NCBI GenBank assembly: GCA_012719855.1
Contig: JAAXZN010000050.1
Coordinates: forward strand, 167,823 to 231,822
Length of the DNA stretch: 64,000 nt
Direction of reading: 5' to 3'
Source: Serratia liquefaciens
GTDB taxonomy: Bacteria; Pseudomonadota; Gammaproteobacteria; Enterobacterales; Enterobacteriaceae
Positions 9,363-16,956 of this stretch are shown piece after piece. Made by a program: the position numbers and the translations under genes. Every line of letters begins with the position of its first letter. Within the stretch, counting starts at the first letter, position 1. The notes beneath the pieces were generated by a model. It ran no database searches. It was not told the origin of the DNA and worked only from the letters and a program-made list of their open reading frames with translations.

Positions 9363-9836
9363 ATGGATAAATTTGACCGAACCGTTCAGAGAGAGCTATT
9401 GCAGTATCTCTGCGACATCTACCCAGAAACACCAGACAGTAATTTAATGGGTGAGTTTGCCAATAAATTCGGCAGCATAAACATCTTAGCCGCCAACATT
9501 CTGTATCTTGCAGATCACGGGCTTCTTGAGGCAAGAGTAAGTAATGAATTAGGTAGCCGCTCTCCCAAAATCGTCTATGCATTCACAAAAATAACCAGCA
9601 AAGGCATTGATTTCATTCGAAATGATGGTGGACTAGGAGCAATTCTTAACGTCCAGACTATAAGACTTCATCGCGATTCTGTTGTTGTCCTCGAAGACCT
9701 AATCGCAATATCTAACATGAGCGATGCGGAGAAGGATAAAGCTAAATCTACCCTTGGTGCGATGTCGACGGAAGCGCTCAAGACGGTGGTTCAAACGGTA
9801 ACGGCTGCTGGCATTTCTGCCTTACTGGTAAAGTGA
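9363..9836 (+). CDS. Putative winged-helix protein, second of plus-strand cassette
   Basis: 157 residues. The first 85 or so look like a winged-helix fold (helices, then HGLLEARV and a beta hairpin, then ITSKGIDFI as in MarR-like or YjcQ-like proteins). The C-terminal 40 residues form an Ala/Thr/Val-rich helix (TVTAAGISALLVK) that could contact a membrane or partner. With the preceding gene it forms a lysogen-expressed cassette. Function unknown. Confidence 0.6.
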   Translation: MDKFDRTVQRELLQYLCDIYPETPDSNLMGEFANKFGSINILAANILYLADHGLLEARVSNELGSRSPKIVYAFTKITSKGIDFIRNDGGLGAILNVQTIRLHRDSVVVLEDLIAISNMSDAEKDKAKSTLGAMSTEALKTVVQTVTAAGISALLVK

Positions 9837-9874
9837 CAAATCGGCAAATAAAACGCCACAGCATTTCGCGCCAA

Positions 9875-9902
9875 AAAGCAAAAAGCCCACTCGAGTGGGC
9901 TT
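9875..9902 (-). terminator. Intrinsic terminator after lipoprotein-side cassette boundary
   Basis: Perfect 8-bp palindromic stem AAGCCCAC / GTGGGCTT with a TCGA loop. The T-rich side is on the minus strand, so it mainly ends the transcript of the lipoprotein gene at 9911-10111, although it may also slow the converging plus-strand transcript. Confidence 0.75.
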
Positions 9903-9910
9903 GTTCACAC

Positions 9911-10111
9911 TTAGTACTGTCTCTCTGCGCGCTTCATCATTCTGTCACCGGGTGATTGTGTTTTGACAGACAGGGGAGCGACAAACTCCTTCCACTCGTT
10001 ACTACCTGGTTGCTCAGCCACTGGCTTGCTGTTCAACTGATAGTCATCATTCTTGCTGGCGCAGCCTGAAAGGGCAATCACGCCCAGAGCAATCAATAGC
10101 GACTTACGCAT
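9911..10111 (-). CDS. Small lipoprotein, phage cargo
   Basis: 66 residues with a lipoprotein signal: basic N-terminus, hydrophobic stretch and lipobox LSGC (Cys17). After lipidation the mature protein is about 50 residues, Asp at +4, no Asp at +2, so probably sorted to the outer membrane. Small phage lipoproteins often block receptors or superinfection (for example T5 Llp), but no similarity to a named one is claimed. Confidence 0.65.
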   Translation of the reverse strand: MRKSLLIALGVIALSGCASKNDDYQLNSKPVAEQPGSNEWKEFVAPLSVKTQSPGDRMMKRAERQY

Positions 10112-10211
10112 TTCTATATCCCTATAGGTAATAATTCGCTAAATGATAACAAATCTCACTTGAGGGATAAAGTCTGGTAGCCAGGAAGCAAAAACCCACC
10201 TGTTGGGCGAG

Positions 10212-10628
10212 CTAAGCCGTGAAGTGCTCAAGCCTATCGAGATCTTCATCAGAGAGCTCTATAAAGGTATTTTCGGCTAGGTCGATAAGACGAGGTAGCA
10301 TTGCATCGATTCGCTGATGCGCATCAGGAGATACTAACGCTAGTATCTGGAAGTAGTCATCATCATAGAAGTGTCTGGCAAAGACGAGAAAGTTATTGCT
10401 TGTCCGTCTATTTATCGGGACATGTGATGGCCATGGGATATCATCAGGCATTCTGATATGAAACTTCTCAATCCCCGCTGCCATGGCATTTGCATTTCTT
10501 TCAAATCCACCACGACAACCAAGGAGTGCCGACGTTGGTAAATTAGAAAGGCACCTTGCAACAATCTGTGCAAAGTGCCTAGCAGTTGGATCAGTACATA
10601 AATCTGCAGTGATGCTAACTTTGATCAT
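10212..10628 (-). CDS. YafO-like putative type II toxin
   Basis: 138 residues from the ATG at 10628, which lies just past the TAG of the upstream gene. The C-terminal half (RRTSNNFLVFARHF, ILALVSPDAHQRI, DLAENTF) has the order of blocks seen in YafO-family mRNA interferases: a conserved R-T-S/D-N block, a hydrophobic strand ending in P-D/E-x-H, and a final helix with L-A-E-x-F. Gene order (unknown partner first, toxin second) is that of a toxin-antitoxin pair. The match is by pattern only. Confidence 0.55.
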   Translation of the reverse strand: MIKVSITADLCTDPTARHFAQIVARCLSNLPTSALLGCRGGFERNANAMAAGIEKFHIRMPDDIPWPSHVPINRRTSNNFLVFARHFYDDDYFQILALVSPDAHQRIDAMLPRLIDLAENTFIELSDEDLDRLEHFTA

Positions 10629-10629
10629 T

Positions 10630-11208
10630 CTATGACCAGCGAGGGGTGTCCACCCCAAGCATCATATGAGATTTGTTGATGAGACGAATTACATCGTCAT
10701 TTGTAGTGTTATCAGCCAGCAATTGGGAGTTATCAACAACAGTATTTGCCTGACGAATCTCCGTGGCAATCTGACTAGCGCTGCTTCTTAACAGAGCCAA
10801 ACTGCGCATCATTTGCTTTTTGGCAGGCTTTAGCATTGCATAATTACCTGACCAAGCCTCTGAGCTTTCGGCTATATCAAACATGTCACGAGTAAGGTTT
10901 ATGCAGTTTGTTGCAGCTACTGCCAGTGTATCCAGCGTTGCGTCATAACCAGCAGGGAAGTCACGTGCATCGATTTCTCCATCTCGCACTGAAGCAAGAT
11001 GTTCCATGCCTTTCTCTGCTATCTGTTGCAGCTTGTTTGCGTGTTGCTGTACCTTTTGGCATCGCTGAAATGCGTCGACTGCAGAAAGCACTTTAGCTTT
11101 TTTGCATTCCGCCGCAACCAAAGGCATAAAAGCACCATGAACCTCGACTTGCGCCTCGGTTAGCAAAGGTGCAAACGCTGCTGCCATTGCTGTGATGCTA
11201 AGAATCAT
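10630..11208 (-). CDS. Uncharacterised 192-aa partner of YafO-like gene
   Basis: Start at the ATG at 11208 with GGAG 6 bp upstream; a GTG further up lies inside a terminator stem. The protein has a hydrophobic N-terminal stretch (residues 1-18), a long alpha-helical Ala-rich middle with several Cys, and a distinct tail DDVIRLINKSHMMLGVD. It does not resemble YafN. If the downstream gene is a toxin, this may be its antitoxin or the tail may hold an antitoxin-like segment. Confidence 0.55.
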   Translation of the reverse strand: MILSITAMAAAFAPLLTEAQVEVHGAFMPLVAAECKKAKVLSAVDAFQRCQKVQQHANKLQQIAEKGMEHLASVRDGEIDARDFPAGYDATLDTLAVAATNCINLTRDMFDIAESSEAWSGNYAMLKPAKKQMMRSLALLRSSASQIATEIRQANTVVDNSQLLADNTTNDDVIRLINKSHMMLGVDTPRWS

Positions 11209-11221
11209 AATTATCTCCGAT

Positions 11222-11254
11222 AAAAAAACCACCGAGAAGAACTGCGTCGGTGGT
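11222..11254 (-). terminator. Intrinsic terminator in leader of the 10.2-11.2 kb operon
   Basis: Minus-strand hairpin with 8-bp arms ACCACCGA / TCGGTGGT, 11-nt loop, then seven T. It ends only about 14 bp before the ATG of the 192-residue protein and lies downstream of a good promoter, so it can act as an attenuator or as the end of upstream late transcription. Confidence 0.8.
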
Positions 11255-11278
11255 GATAACCGCAGCTATCTAAAACGG

Positions 11279-11307
11279 AGTGTATTACCTTAATGGTGAT
11301 CTTTCAA
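11279..11307 (-). promoter_or_regulatory. Sigma-70 promoter for the YafO-like operon leader
   Basis: On the minus strand TTGAAA, 17 bp, TACACT. Transcription would start near 11272, run through the terminator hairpin at 11222-11254 and into the two-gene operon. Confidence 0.55.
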
Positions 11308-11372
11308 TGTCGACAAGCGGATTCGTTTACCTTGGATTGCCCTAAATCGCTCTGAATTGCGTTGTAGTGACT

Positions 11373-11391
11373 TGTACAGCGCCACTGTACA
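11373..11391. promoter_or_regulatory. Perfect dyad, possible operator
   Basis: TGTACAG and CTGTACA arms (7 bp) separated by 5 bp, about 65 bp upstream of the minus-strand promoter at 11279-11307, in the otherwise empty 11,308-11,444 gap. It lacks a T-run, so it is more likely a protein-binding site than a terminator. The binder is unknown. Confidence 0.4.
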
Positions 11392-11444
11392 CCGACATTA
11401 GCGAAAAATGCGTTATCTGATTCGTTTTACACTTCGTTTAAAGG

Positions 11445-12125
11445 CTATGAATTTTTTTGTGTTTTCATCATCGCCTGCCAGCGTTTGTCATCTTCGTCCA
11501 TGACCTGGTCATATTCTTCACGTGTGAAGCCTTTCTGCTCAGGATACTTGGCGGCAAGTAGTTGCTGAAACTCGGTCATCGTGAGCTGCTCCGCTTCGGC
11601 GCGTGGCATGTTGAAGTGGTTCCGTGCGGCGCTGATATACTCAAACGCGTTGAACTCGTTCACGTAGCTGTTTGACTCATGACGCTGCAGCTTTCGCACC
11701 TTTGCCTTACCGATGATACCGTGAGTGATGAGAGCCTGCCCGAGTACGATAATATCGCTGGGCGGCATCTTACCGCGGAGATACACAAATGCTCGCCTTC
11801 CTCTTTTGCTTGGACGCAGTTCACCCACCAGCGCACTGATATCATCATCACAGCATGCTTGCATGACTATCATTCCGGCATAGATGGCATCGCTACTGAA
11901 TGAGGGTGCATTGATGTATTCAAGTAGCCACGCAGGGATCGCGCCATATGCTTCTATGGCGGCTTCAAGCAACCTCGGTGCATCACTGGTATGAAGTTCG
12001 GCAAATCGCTCTACAATCGCCGCTGGCGAACCTATGCGGGACATGTTGGCGAATGATGGCCTGAAGAAGTAGTCGCGGTCTGCATCAGAGATCAGCATCT
12101 CGCCAATTTCGGTGAACGGTATCAT
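11445..12125 (-). CDS. Tail assembly chaperone (G/GT-like, apparently fused in frame)
   Basis: 226 residues between the major tail protein and the tape measure, the place of tail assembly chaperones. The N-terminal 150 residues match the character of the DUF6246 family; residues about 165-200 (FNMPRAEAEQLTMTEFQQL) resemble the GpT/DUF4035 block normally reached by a programmed frameshift. Here both parts are in one frame. The protein keeps the tape measure soluble before tail polymerisation. Confidence 0.7.
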   Translation of the reverse strand: MIPFTEIGEMLISDADRDYFFRPSFANMSRIGSPAAIVERFAELHTSDAPRLLEAAIEAYGAIPAWLLEYINAPSFSSDAIYAGMIVMQACCDDDISALVGELRPSKRGRRAFVYLRGKMPPSDIIVLGQALITHGIIGKAKVRKLQRHESNSYVNEFNAFEYISAARNHFNMPRAEAEQLTMTEFQQLLAAKYPEQKGFTREEYDQVMDEDDKRWQAMMKTQKNS

Positions 12126-12179
12126 TGATTAAACCTCGAATAATTATCATCAAGGGCACATGCATGCCCTTTGTGATAG

Positions 12180-12929
12180 TTACGCGGTGATAGTGATCGC
12201 GCTGCTCGATGTCTTAGCACCATCGTTAGAGGTGAAAGTGATAATCGCCGACCCTGCGGAAACCCCGGTGACCAGACCTGATTGGTTAACCGTAGCCTTG
12301 CCGGTTGCGGAAGATGACCAGGTACCGGTTTTATCACTTGCATCAGCAGGTAGAATCGTAGGAGTTAGTTGCTGGGTGGCCCCTACGGCAATGCTTGCGG
12401 TTGCCGGGGTAACAGTTACGCCGGTAACCGGAATATCATCACCAACTTCAAACACCACCGTATCGGCATCAGCTACTTTCCACTCACCAGAGAAAGTGGA
12501 AATATCAGTGCCGCCGAAATCACCAGACCAGGATGTAGTGTTGAAATACCCCATGATGTAAGTGCCAGAATCTTCGCCAACGAAGTCGAAACGAAGCCAT
12601 AAGGTTGGCTGCCGTCCCGCCTGCACTTCATCAAAAATGTATTTGGAGATATGAATCGCGCCGATCTCCGTGGTTTTGTCCTTCTTACGGAACTCACCTT
12701 CCCCGGAAATGGTGAAATCCATATTTGTGACAAGGCTCTCCACAAGCCCTTTGGTGTCGTCTGCCTCCGACGTCACCGTATTAGGGGAGAAGTCGAACCC
12801 TTTAGTTGTCAGCGCGCCAAGGCGCTTCCAGTCACTAAGGGCTGGCAGTGCGTCAGCACAACCGAATGCAGCACGAAGAACGGCAACTTTACCGATCAGC
12901 TTGCCGGTGTCATTTGGACAACCTTGCAT
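12180..12929 (-). CDS. Major tail tube protein with C-terminal Ig-like (Big_2) domain
   Basis: 249 residues. Residues 1-165 are the tube subunit; residues about 168-249 form a bacterial Ig-like domain of the Big_2 type (VTGVTVTPATASIAVG start, TWSSS, GLVTGVSAGSA blocks). As in lambda V, the Ig domain decorates the outside of the tail and may bind host carbohydrate. Start ATG has GAGG upstream. An intrinsic terminator separates it from the terminator-protein gene. Confidence 0.85.
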   Translation of the reverse strand: MQGCPNDTGKLIGKVAVLRAAFGCADALPALSDWKRLGALTTKGFDFSPNTVTSEADDTKGLVESLVTNMDFTISGEGEFRKKDKTTEIGAIHISKYIFDEVQAGRQPTLWLRFDFVGEDSGTYIMGYFNTTSWSGDFGGTDISTFSGEWKVADADTVVFEVGDDIPVTGVTVTPATASIAVGATQQLTPTILPADASDKTGTWSSSATGKATVNQSGLVTGVSAGSAIITFTSNDGAKTSSSAITITA

Positions 12930-12945
12930 GTGTTACCTCTTCAAA

Positions 12946-12970
12946 TAAAAAAGGCCGCCCGGAGGCAGCC
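12946..12970 (-). terminator. Intrinsic terminator before major tail gene
   Basis: Minus-strand stem GGCTGCC / GGCGGCC (one wobble), TCCG loop, six T. It lies between the tail-completion gene ending at 12991 and the ribosome binding site of the major tail gene. Confidence 0.75.
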
Positions 12971-12990
12971 TGATGGATAGATATGTGCGG

Positions 12991-13374
12991 TTATTCGCCG
13001 TAGGTGCAGCAGACCAGCAGTCGGTAAATGATACGGCCTTCTGCCGACACAATAGGTGCAGGGAGCCCACCAAGTAACCTCATGGCCCCAACACAACTAT
13101 CAGCACCTTCCTGGTCACTGATGAAATCAGCAATTCTGTTCGCTGCAGCATCTGCTTCAGCGTTCTTGCCTTTCGCGCCAACTACATCGACCATCACGAA
13201 AAAATCACCACCACGGTCATGCTGAACGTCAGATCCACCGCCTGAGCGGAACACAATGAAGGCATCGGATGGCTTACCTGTGTCATTCCACATCAGAATT
13301 TGGATGGTGAAGCCAGCAGTCAGCCCTGCATCTTCGAAGTGGTCGCGGAGGCGGCGATACATTGGAGGGGTCAC
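12991..13374 (-). CDS. Tail terminator protein (lambda U-like)
   Basis: 127 residues, directly upstream of the major tail tube gene and overlapping the HK97 gp10-like gene by 4 bp. Size, position and the VMVDVVGAKG... strand-rich pattern fit the hexameric tail terminator that caps tail polymerisation and joins tail to head. Confidence 0.65.
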   Translation of the reverse strand: MTPPMYRRLRDHFEDAGLTAGFTIQILMWNDTGKPSDAFIVFRSGGGSDVQHDRGGDFFVMVDVVGAKGKNAEADAAANRIADFISDQEGADSCVGAMRLLGGLPAPIVSAEGRIIYRLLVCCTYGE

Positions 13375-13769
13375 AGCTTCATCTCCTTCCGGATTATGTC
13401 ATCCACCTGGCGTCGAGTTCTCTCAGCTGCTTTTGTAAGAAATTTGGGTTCGCCAGACGGATCCCAATAATTACCTCGGTTTTTTGGCCGAGGCAGTCCC
13501 TTCATGATGCCACTGGCGTTGTGAACGTAGACGGCATAGTTAGCGGAGTACCCAATGCGGCCAGTAATGCGCGTACCGTTTATCATGGTTTCTTGGAACT
13601 GAGAATTCACCAGGGTGCCGGTATCCATCGGTGTCATCAGTGCTGACTCAGCACCGATAATGAACATTGCGGATTTGATTGCCCTAACCGCTTTACGTGT
13701 CCGAACATCCTCTACGACAGCATCCAAGCGTCGCTGTGCCGCCTTGATGCCCTTTATCTTTACACCCAT
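13371..13769 (-). CDS. HK97 gp10-like head-tail / tail completion protein
   Basis: 132 residues, basic. The blocks MTPMDTGTLVNS and YAVYVHNASG are hallmark positions of the HK97 gp10 / minor tail Z-like family that completes the connector. It overlaps the tail terminator gene by 4 bp. Confidence 0.8.
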   Translation of the reverse strand: MGVKIKGIKAAQRRLDAVVEDVRTRKAVRAIKSAMFIIGAESALMTPMDTGTLVNSQFQETMINGTRITGRIGYSANYAVYVHNASGIMKGLPRPKNRGNYWDPSGEPKFLTKAAERTRRQVDDIIRKEMKL

Positions 13770-13771
13770 GG

Positions 13772-14119
13772 TTAGGCTCCAGTAAGGATGGCGATGTCTT
13801 CAGCGAGGCGCTCAAACGTGTCTGCATACCGTACTACCTGTATCACCTCATCAGCACCTGCAGCGATTGGGTCTACAGCTGTAGACTTTCCAATTAGGAG
13901 GTAGTCGCCAGCCTTAGTCCCTGTGAACTCAGTCCAGACGGTGTTTTTTACCGTTATCTCCGAACCGATATTGCTCAGTTTTTTCGATAGCCCACCTTCG
14001 TAATCGCACATAATGATTTCAGGTGTAGCCCACCCGAGCGGATCCCCTGCTTCACTGATGCCAAGGCTCCGCCAGAAAGTGGCCTCCGCCGTATACGACC
14101 AATCAGCCACTGAAGACAT
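13772..14119 (-). CDS. Head-tail stopper-like protein
   Basis: 115 residues from the ATG at 14119, which has GGAGG 6 bp upstream; the longer frame overlaps the next gene without a ribosome binding site. Small beta-rich protein between the connector and gp10-like genes, the position of head closure or stopper proteins. The family is assigned by synteny. Confidence 0.6.
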   Translation of the reverse strand: MSSVADWSYTAEATFWRSLGISEAGDPLGWATPEIIMCDYEGGLSKKLSNIGSEITVKNTVWTEFTGTKAGDYLLIGKSTAVDPIAAGADEVIQVVRYADTFERLAEDIAILTGA

Positions 14120-14120
14120 A

Positions 14121-14291
14121 TCACTCCCTCCAACTAACCACTGCTGGATGTTCTGCTGCGATTCTTGGGCAGTTAATTGCCCATTCACCGCGGTTATTCA
14201 CGAACCCCGTGGTTTGCTTATTGGTATCGGTTTTTATCCAGACTCGCTCAAACGGCTTGGGTAAACGCTCAACAACCGGCACCCACACCAT
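14121..14291 (-). CDS. Small phage protein, 56 aa (WVPVVERLPKP type)
   Basis: Starts at an ATG that overlaps the TGA of the connector gene (TGATG) and ends one base before the next ATG. The N-terminus MVWVPVVERLPKPFERVW is the characteristic opening of DUF551-like small phage proteins that begin W-I/V-P-V-x-E-R-L-P. Exact packing between head-tail genes supports it as real. Function unknown. Confidence 0.7.
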   Translation of the reverse strand: MVWVPVVERLPKPFERVWIKTDTNKQTTGFVNNRGEWAINCPRIAAEHPAVVSWRE

Positions 14292-14689
14292 CACTTACCC
14301 CCACACATACAGCCGCCTTTCCCGATCCAGAGACCAGCGAAGGCTTTGTTTGTTGGGTCAGGTGGAGTTATCGATGTCGCACAACCGTATTTGTCGAGTC
14401 CGCGCAGCAGGTTAATCGCCCCCTTCCAGCGGTCGGAGAATGCTTGATAACGGAATGAACGTGACGCGCCACTTGGCGCTGTTTGCGAGCTGATGTATTT
14501 ATCACCCTGGCCCAACCCCATCAGCGCCAAAAGGTAAAGTTGAATGAGCAACGCTGTCGATGCCGGGTAATGCTCGTCCAGACACGCCTGAATACTGTTA
14601 GCCTGATCCACCAGCTCGGACAGGACGAAATCAGGTAGAGTGATACCCTGTGACTGCAAGTATTCTTTGGCCTGTTCGATAGTCACCAT
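14291..14689 (-). CDS. Head-tail connector / adaptor protein
   Basis: 132 residues, helical N-terminus (TIEQAKEYLQSQGI, then VDQANSIQACL) and a Cys/Gly tail. Position after the capsid genes and the helical pattern match gp6-like head-tail adaptors of the DUF7370 type. Such proteins form a ring below the portal. Confidence 0.65.
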   Translation of the reverse strand: MVTIEQAKEYLQSQGITLPDFVLSELVDQANSIQACLDEHYPASTALLIQLYLLALMGLGQGDKYISSQTAPSGASRSFRYQAFSDRWKGAINLLRGLDKYGCATSITPPDPTNKAFAGLWIGKGGCMCGGK

Positions 14690-14710
14690 GGCTGATTCCT
14701 GAAAGAGTTA

Positions 14711-14752
14711 CCCCGCCGAAACGGGGCATAAAAAAACCGCCTTTAGCGGCGG
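14711..14752 (-). terminator. Intrinsic terminator plus second hairpin before connector gene
   Basis: Minus strand: stem CCGCC / GGCGG followed by seven T (14730-14752), then a second GC stem CCCCG / CGGGG (14711-14726) without a T-run. The first ends transcription from the capsid block; the second lies close to the connector gene start. Confidence 0.7.
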
Positions 14753-14755
14753 CTG

Positions 14756-15049
14756 TTATTCAGCAGGGAACAATTTTTCAAGTTCACCATCAGGCAGCAA
14801 CTCGGCAAGCCGATCCGCACCAAGGTTACCCTTGAATTCGATACCCAGCTCAGTCAGCCGGTTCGCAATAGTCTCTTTCCGAGACTTGGTTTCGTTACCC
14901 GCTTCAGGGGTTGCCGGTGTCAATTCACCACCAGCCTCACCAAGCATCGGCCGAACGTTGGATTTCAATGCTGGATGCAGTTTTTCCAGCTCCAACACAT
15001 CACCGACTTTCACGCCATTCCAGGGGCGAATTACTTCGTACTTAGCCAT
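14756..15049 (-). CDS. Small capsid-region protein with HeH/LEM-like C-terminus
   Basis: 97 residues from ATG at 15049 (AGAGG upstream). The C-terminal 40 residues (IANRLTELGIEFKGN... RLAELLP) have the helix-extended-helix pattern of HeH/LEM-type domains often seen in small phage head-region proteins. Follows the major capsid gene by 9 bp. Role unknown. Confidence 0.6.
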   Translation of the reverse strand: MAKYEVIRPWNGVKVGDVLELEKLHPALKSNVRPMLGEAGGELTPATPEAGNETKSRKETIANRLTELGIEFKGNLGADRLAELLPDGELEKLFPAE

Positions 15050-15058
15050 GCTCACCTC

Positions 15059-16135
15059 TTACGCCAGATCGGCACCGTAGACAACACCGGACAGGCCCTG
15101 ATCATCTGCGGTGATTTGCAGACCTTCAGCGGACATGATCTGGAAGTTATAGTTAACGTTCGGCAGTGGGCGCGGCAAAGGAATAACCCCCTGAGCCATA
15201 CCAACCAGAGGTGAGATCACGTCTTTGCGGCGGACATAGGCGATGAACTCATTACCTTTAAGTGCAAACGTAGGACGGATTTCTTTTACTGACGCAAACG
15301 GTAGAACAGCTTGCAAAACGTTGCCGCTAATCACGCCGTTGACGACATAAGGTTGTGCAAGATTCGCCCAGATTTCGTCACTAACCCACATAACGTCATA
15401 CTTGGAAACCTTGTTCGCACGTGCGTTGGAACCAAACGCGCCTTTACCAAAGAATTCAATCCATTGCACAGCATTAGCCGAGGTGAGGTCGATATTGGCT
15501 CCACCCGCCCCTGCACCAAGGTTAATCTTCTTGGTGTTGCGATGGTTCTTCATACCCTGGGCCTTGTAGCCCTGAACTTGGATTTTTTCATCGCCGCTCA
15601 GGTAGTAGGCAACCCGGCGTTTATTAACTTTACGCAACTTAGCCGACTGAGAATCTAGCACCAGATCGACACCTACAGAATTAAGACCTGCAGCATGTCT
15701 CCAGTTGACTCCGTAACCGGAAGTGAACACAGGAATTGGGTCGCCGTCGCTATCGTAGTCAGTATGATCGAATGAGAACGGAGCCTGACCGTCAATGCTT
15801 ACTGATACATCATCAGCAATATCGCCGACAACGTTATAAAGCTTTGCAGTTTTACCAACAGAAAGAACCGTCTGGATACCCATCAAATCGTTGATGATTT
15901 CCATGCCGTCTTCCTGGTCGCGCAACTGCAAGATCTGGTTATCGATCTCAGCCCAGAATTCGCGAGCGAAGCCACCGACCGCATTACACGCCAACATTTC
16001 CTGCGTCATATGCGCACGGTTTGCAGCAATCATGGCATTGTGCTGAGAATTCCAGATATTTCGGTTAGCCCACAGCTCATTCCAGTGACCACCGAGGCGG
16101 CTGTTTGCAGCCAATGTTTCTTTGGAGAAATACAT
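15059..16135 (-). CDS. Major capsid protein
   Basis: 358 residues. Position between a decoration-type protein and the connector genes, the full length for a HK97-fold coat protein, and blocks such as the N-terminal Asn/Trp-rich arm and VKEIRPTFALKGNEFIAYVRRKDVISPLVGMA... near the C-terminus fit the DUF6260/DUF2184-type major capsid family. It builds the icosahedral shell. Confidence 0.8.
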   Translation of the reverse strand: MYFSKETLAANSRLGGHWNELWANRNIWNSQHNAMIAANRAHMTQEMLACNAVGGFAREFWAEIDNQILQLRDQEDGMEIINDLMGIQTVLSVGKTAKLYNVVGDIADDVSVSIDGQAPFSFDHTDYDSDGDPIPVFTSGYGVNWRHAAGLNSVGVDLVLDSQSAKLRKVNKRRVAYYLSGDEKIQVQGYKAQGMKNHRNTKKINLGAGAGGANIDLTSANAVQWIEFFGKGAFGSNARANKVSKYDVMWVSDEIWANLAQPYVVNGVISGNVLQAVLPFASVKEIRPTFALKGNEFIAYVRRKDVISPLVGMAQGVIPLPRPLPNVNYNFQIMSAEGLQITADDQGLSGVVYGADLA

Positions 16136-16146
16136 ATTTTTTCCTT

Positions 16147-16599
16147 TTACGGTGCAGACGCTGCTGCGACGGTGCCAACGCGCATACGTACGCGAATGAA
16201 ATCGGTAGTGCTGGCCGCAATGGTTGCTTCATCCTGGCTATAGCCGATTACTGAGTCAGTATCAGCGGTTGCCAGCGTGAATTGACCATTTGCGCCGAGC
16301 TTGATCGGGCTGTCCTTTTTATACGCACCAGGTACACACAGCAGAGCCAGTTCACGGCCTTCTTCCACGTAGTTACCTACTGCAGAGTCACCGGCAGGGA
16401 CAGCTTCCGTGATTTTCAGGCCCTGGTGATAAGCAACGTCGATGATGTAGATACGGCCTTTAAGCGCGGATGCCTGAGCAAACTCATCGCTGGCGTTGAT
16501 GACAGCAGCAGTGCCTGGCAGAAGTGCCGCGGCAGTGGAGCGGGTTTCGGTCTTGTACAGAGACTGACCGTCGATGTTTACGCGACGATAACGTGGCAT
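16147..16599 (-). CDS. Capsid decoration / head stabilising protein
   Basis: 150 residues, Ala/Gly/Thr-rich and beta-rich (LLPGTAAVI, YVEEGRELALLCVPGAY, IGYSQDEAT). The order protease-decoration-coat is standard for siphovirus heads, and the sequence pattern is that of capsid decoration proteins. No signal or membrane segment. Confidence 0.65.
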   Translation of the reverse strand: MPRYRRVNIDGQSLYKTETRSTAAALLPGTAAVINASDEFAQASALKGRIYIIDVAYHQGLKITEAVPAGDSAVGNYVEEGRELALLCVPGAYKKDSPIKLGANGQFTLATADTDSVIGYSQDEATIAASTTDFIRVRMRVGTVAAASAP

Positions 16600-16611
16600 T
16601 GGATAGCCCCC

Positions 16612-16956
16612 TTATTTGAAGTATGCATCGGCAGCAGGCGCGCCGGTTTCTTGCTGCTGCTGGCCGGAGTTACCTGCCAGAGGAGCGGCTTCGCCTAGAG
16701 ACTTGAACATTACGTCCAGAGCGTCACCTTTGAGCGCGTTGGCTACGACATCGCCATGAACCTTCGCAACAGCTTCACGCTTGGTTTTCTCCTCAGCGCG
16801 AGAGTTGGCGGTGAGTGTTTCGGCCAGTTGGTTATGGTTGGTCTGCAGCGCATCAACTTTGTCAGTGATTGGCTTTAGCGCCTCGGCGAAGTTGGCAGCC
16901 AGGCCTTTGCCGATTTCGGTGATCAGCTCTTGTTTCTCTTCAGTGGTTAAAGGCAT
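16612..16956 (-). CDS. Internal in-frame scaffold protein
   Basis: 114 residues, same frame as the protease gene. The ATG at 16956 is preceded by GGAGGG with 4 bp spacing, far stronger than chance inside a gene. The product is mainly a coiled coil (LITEIGKGLAANFAEALKP onward) and would be the capsid scaffold produced in excess over the protease. Confidence 0.65.
   Translation of the reverse strand: MPLTTEEKQELITEIGKGLAANFAEALKPITDKVDALQTNHNQLAETLTANSRAEEKTKREAVAKVHGDVVANALKGDALDVMFKSLGEAAPLAGNSGQQQQETGAPAADAYFK

Noticed and set aside
9883..9902. Protein-binding palindrome
   Set aside because: The perfect GC-rich palindrome with an adjoining T-run on the minus strand is better explained as the terminator of the lipoprotein gene.
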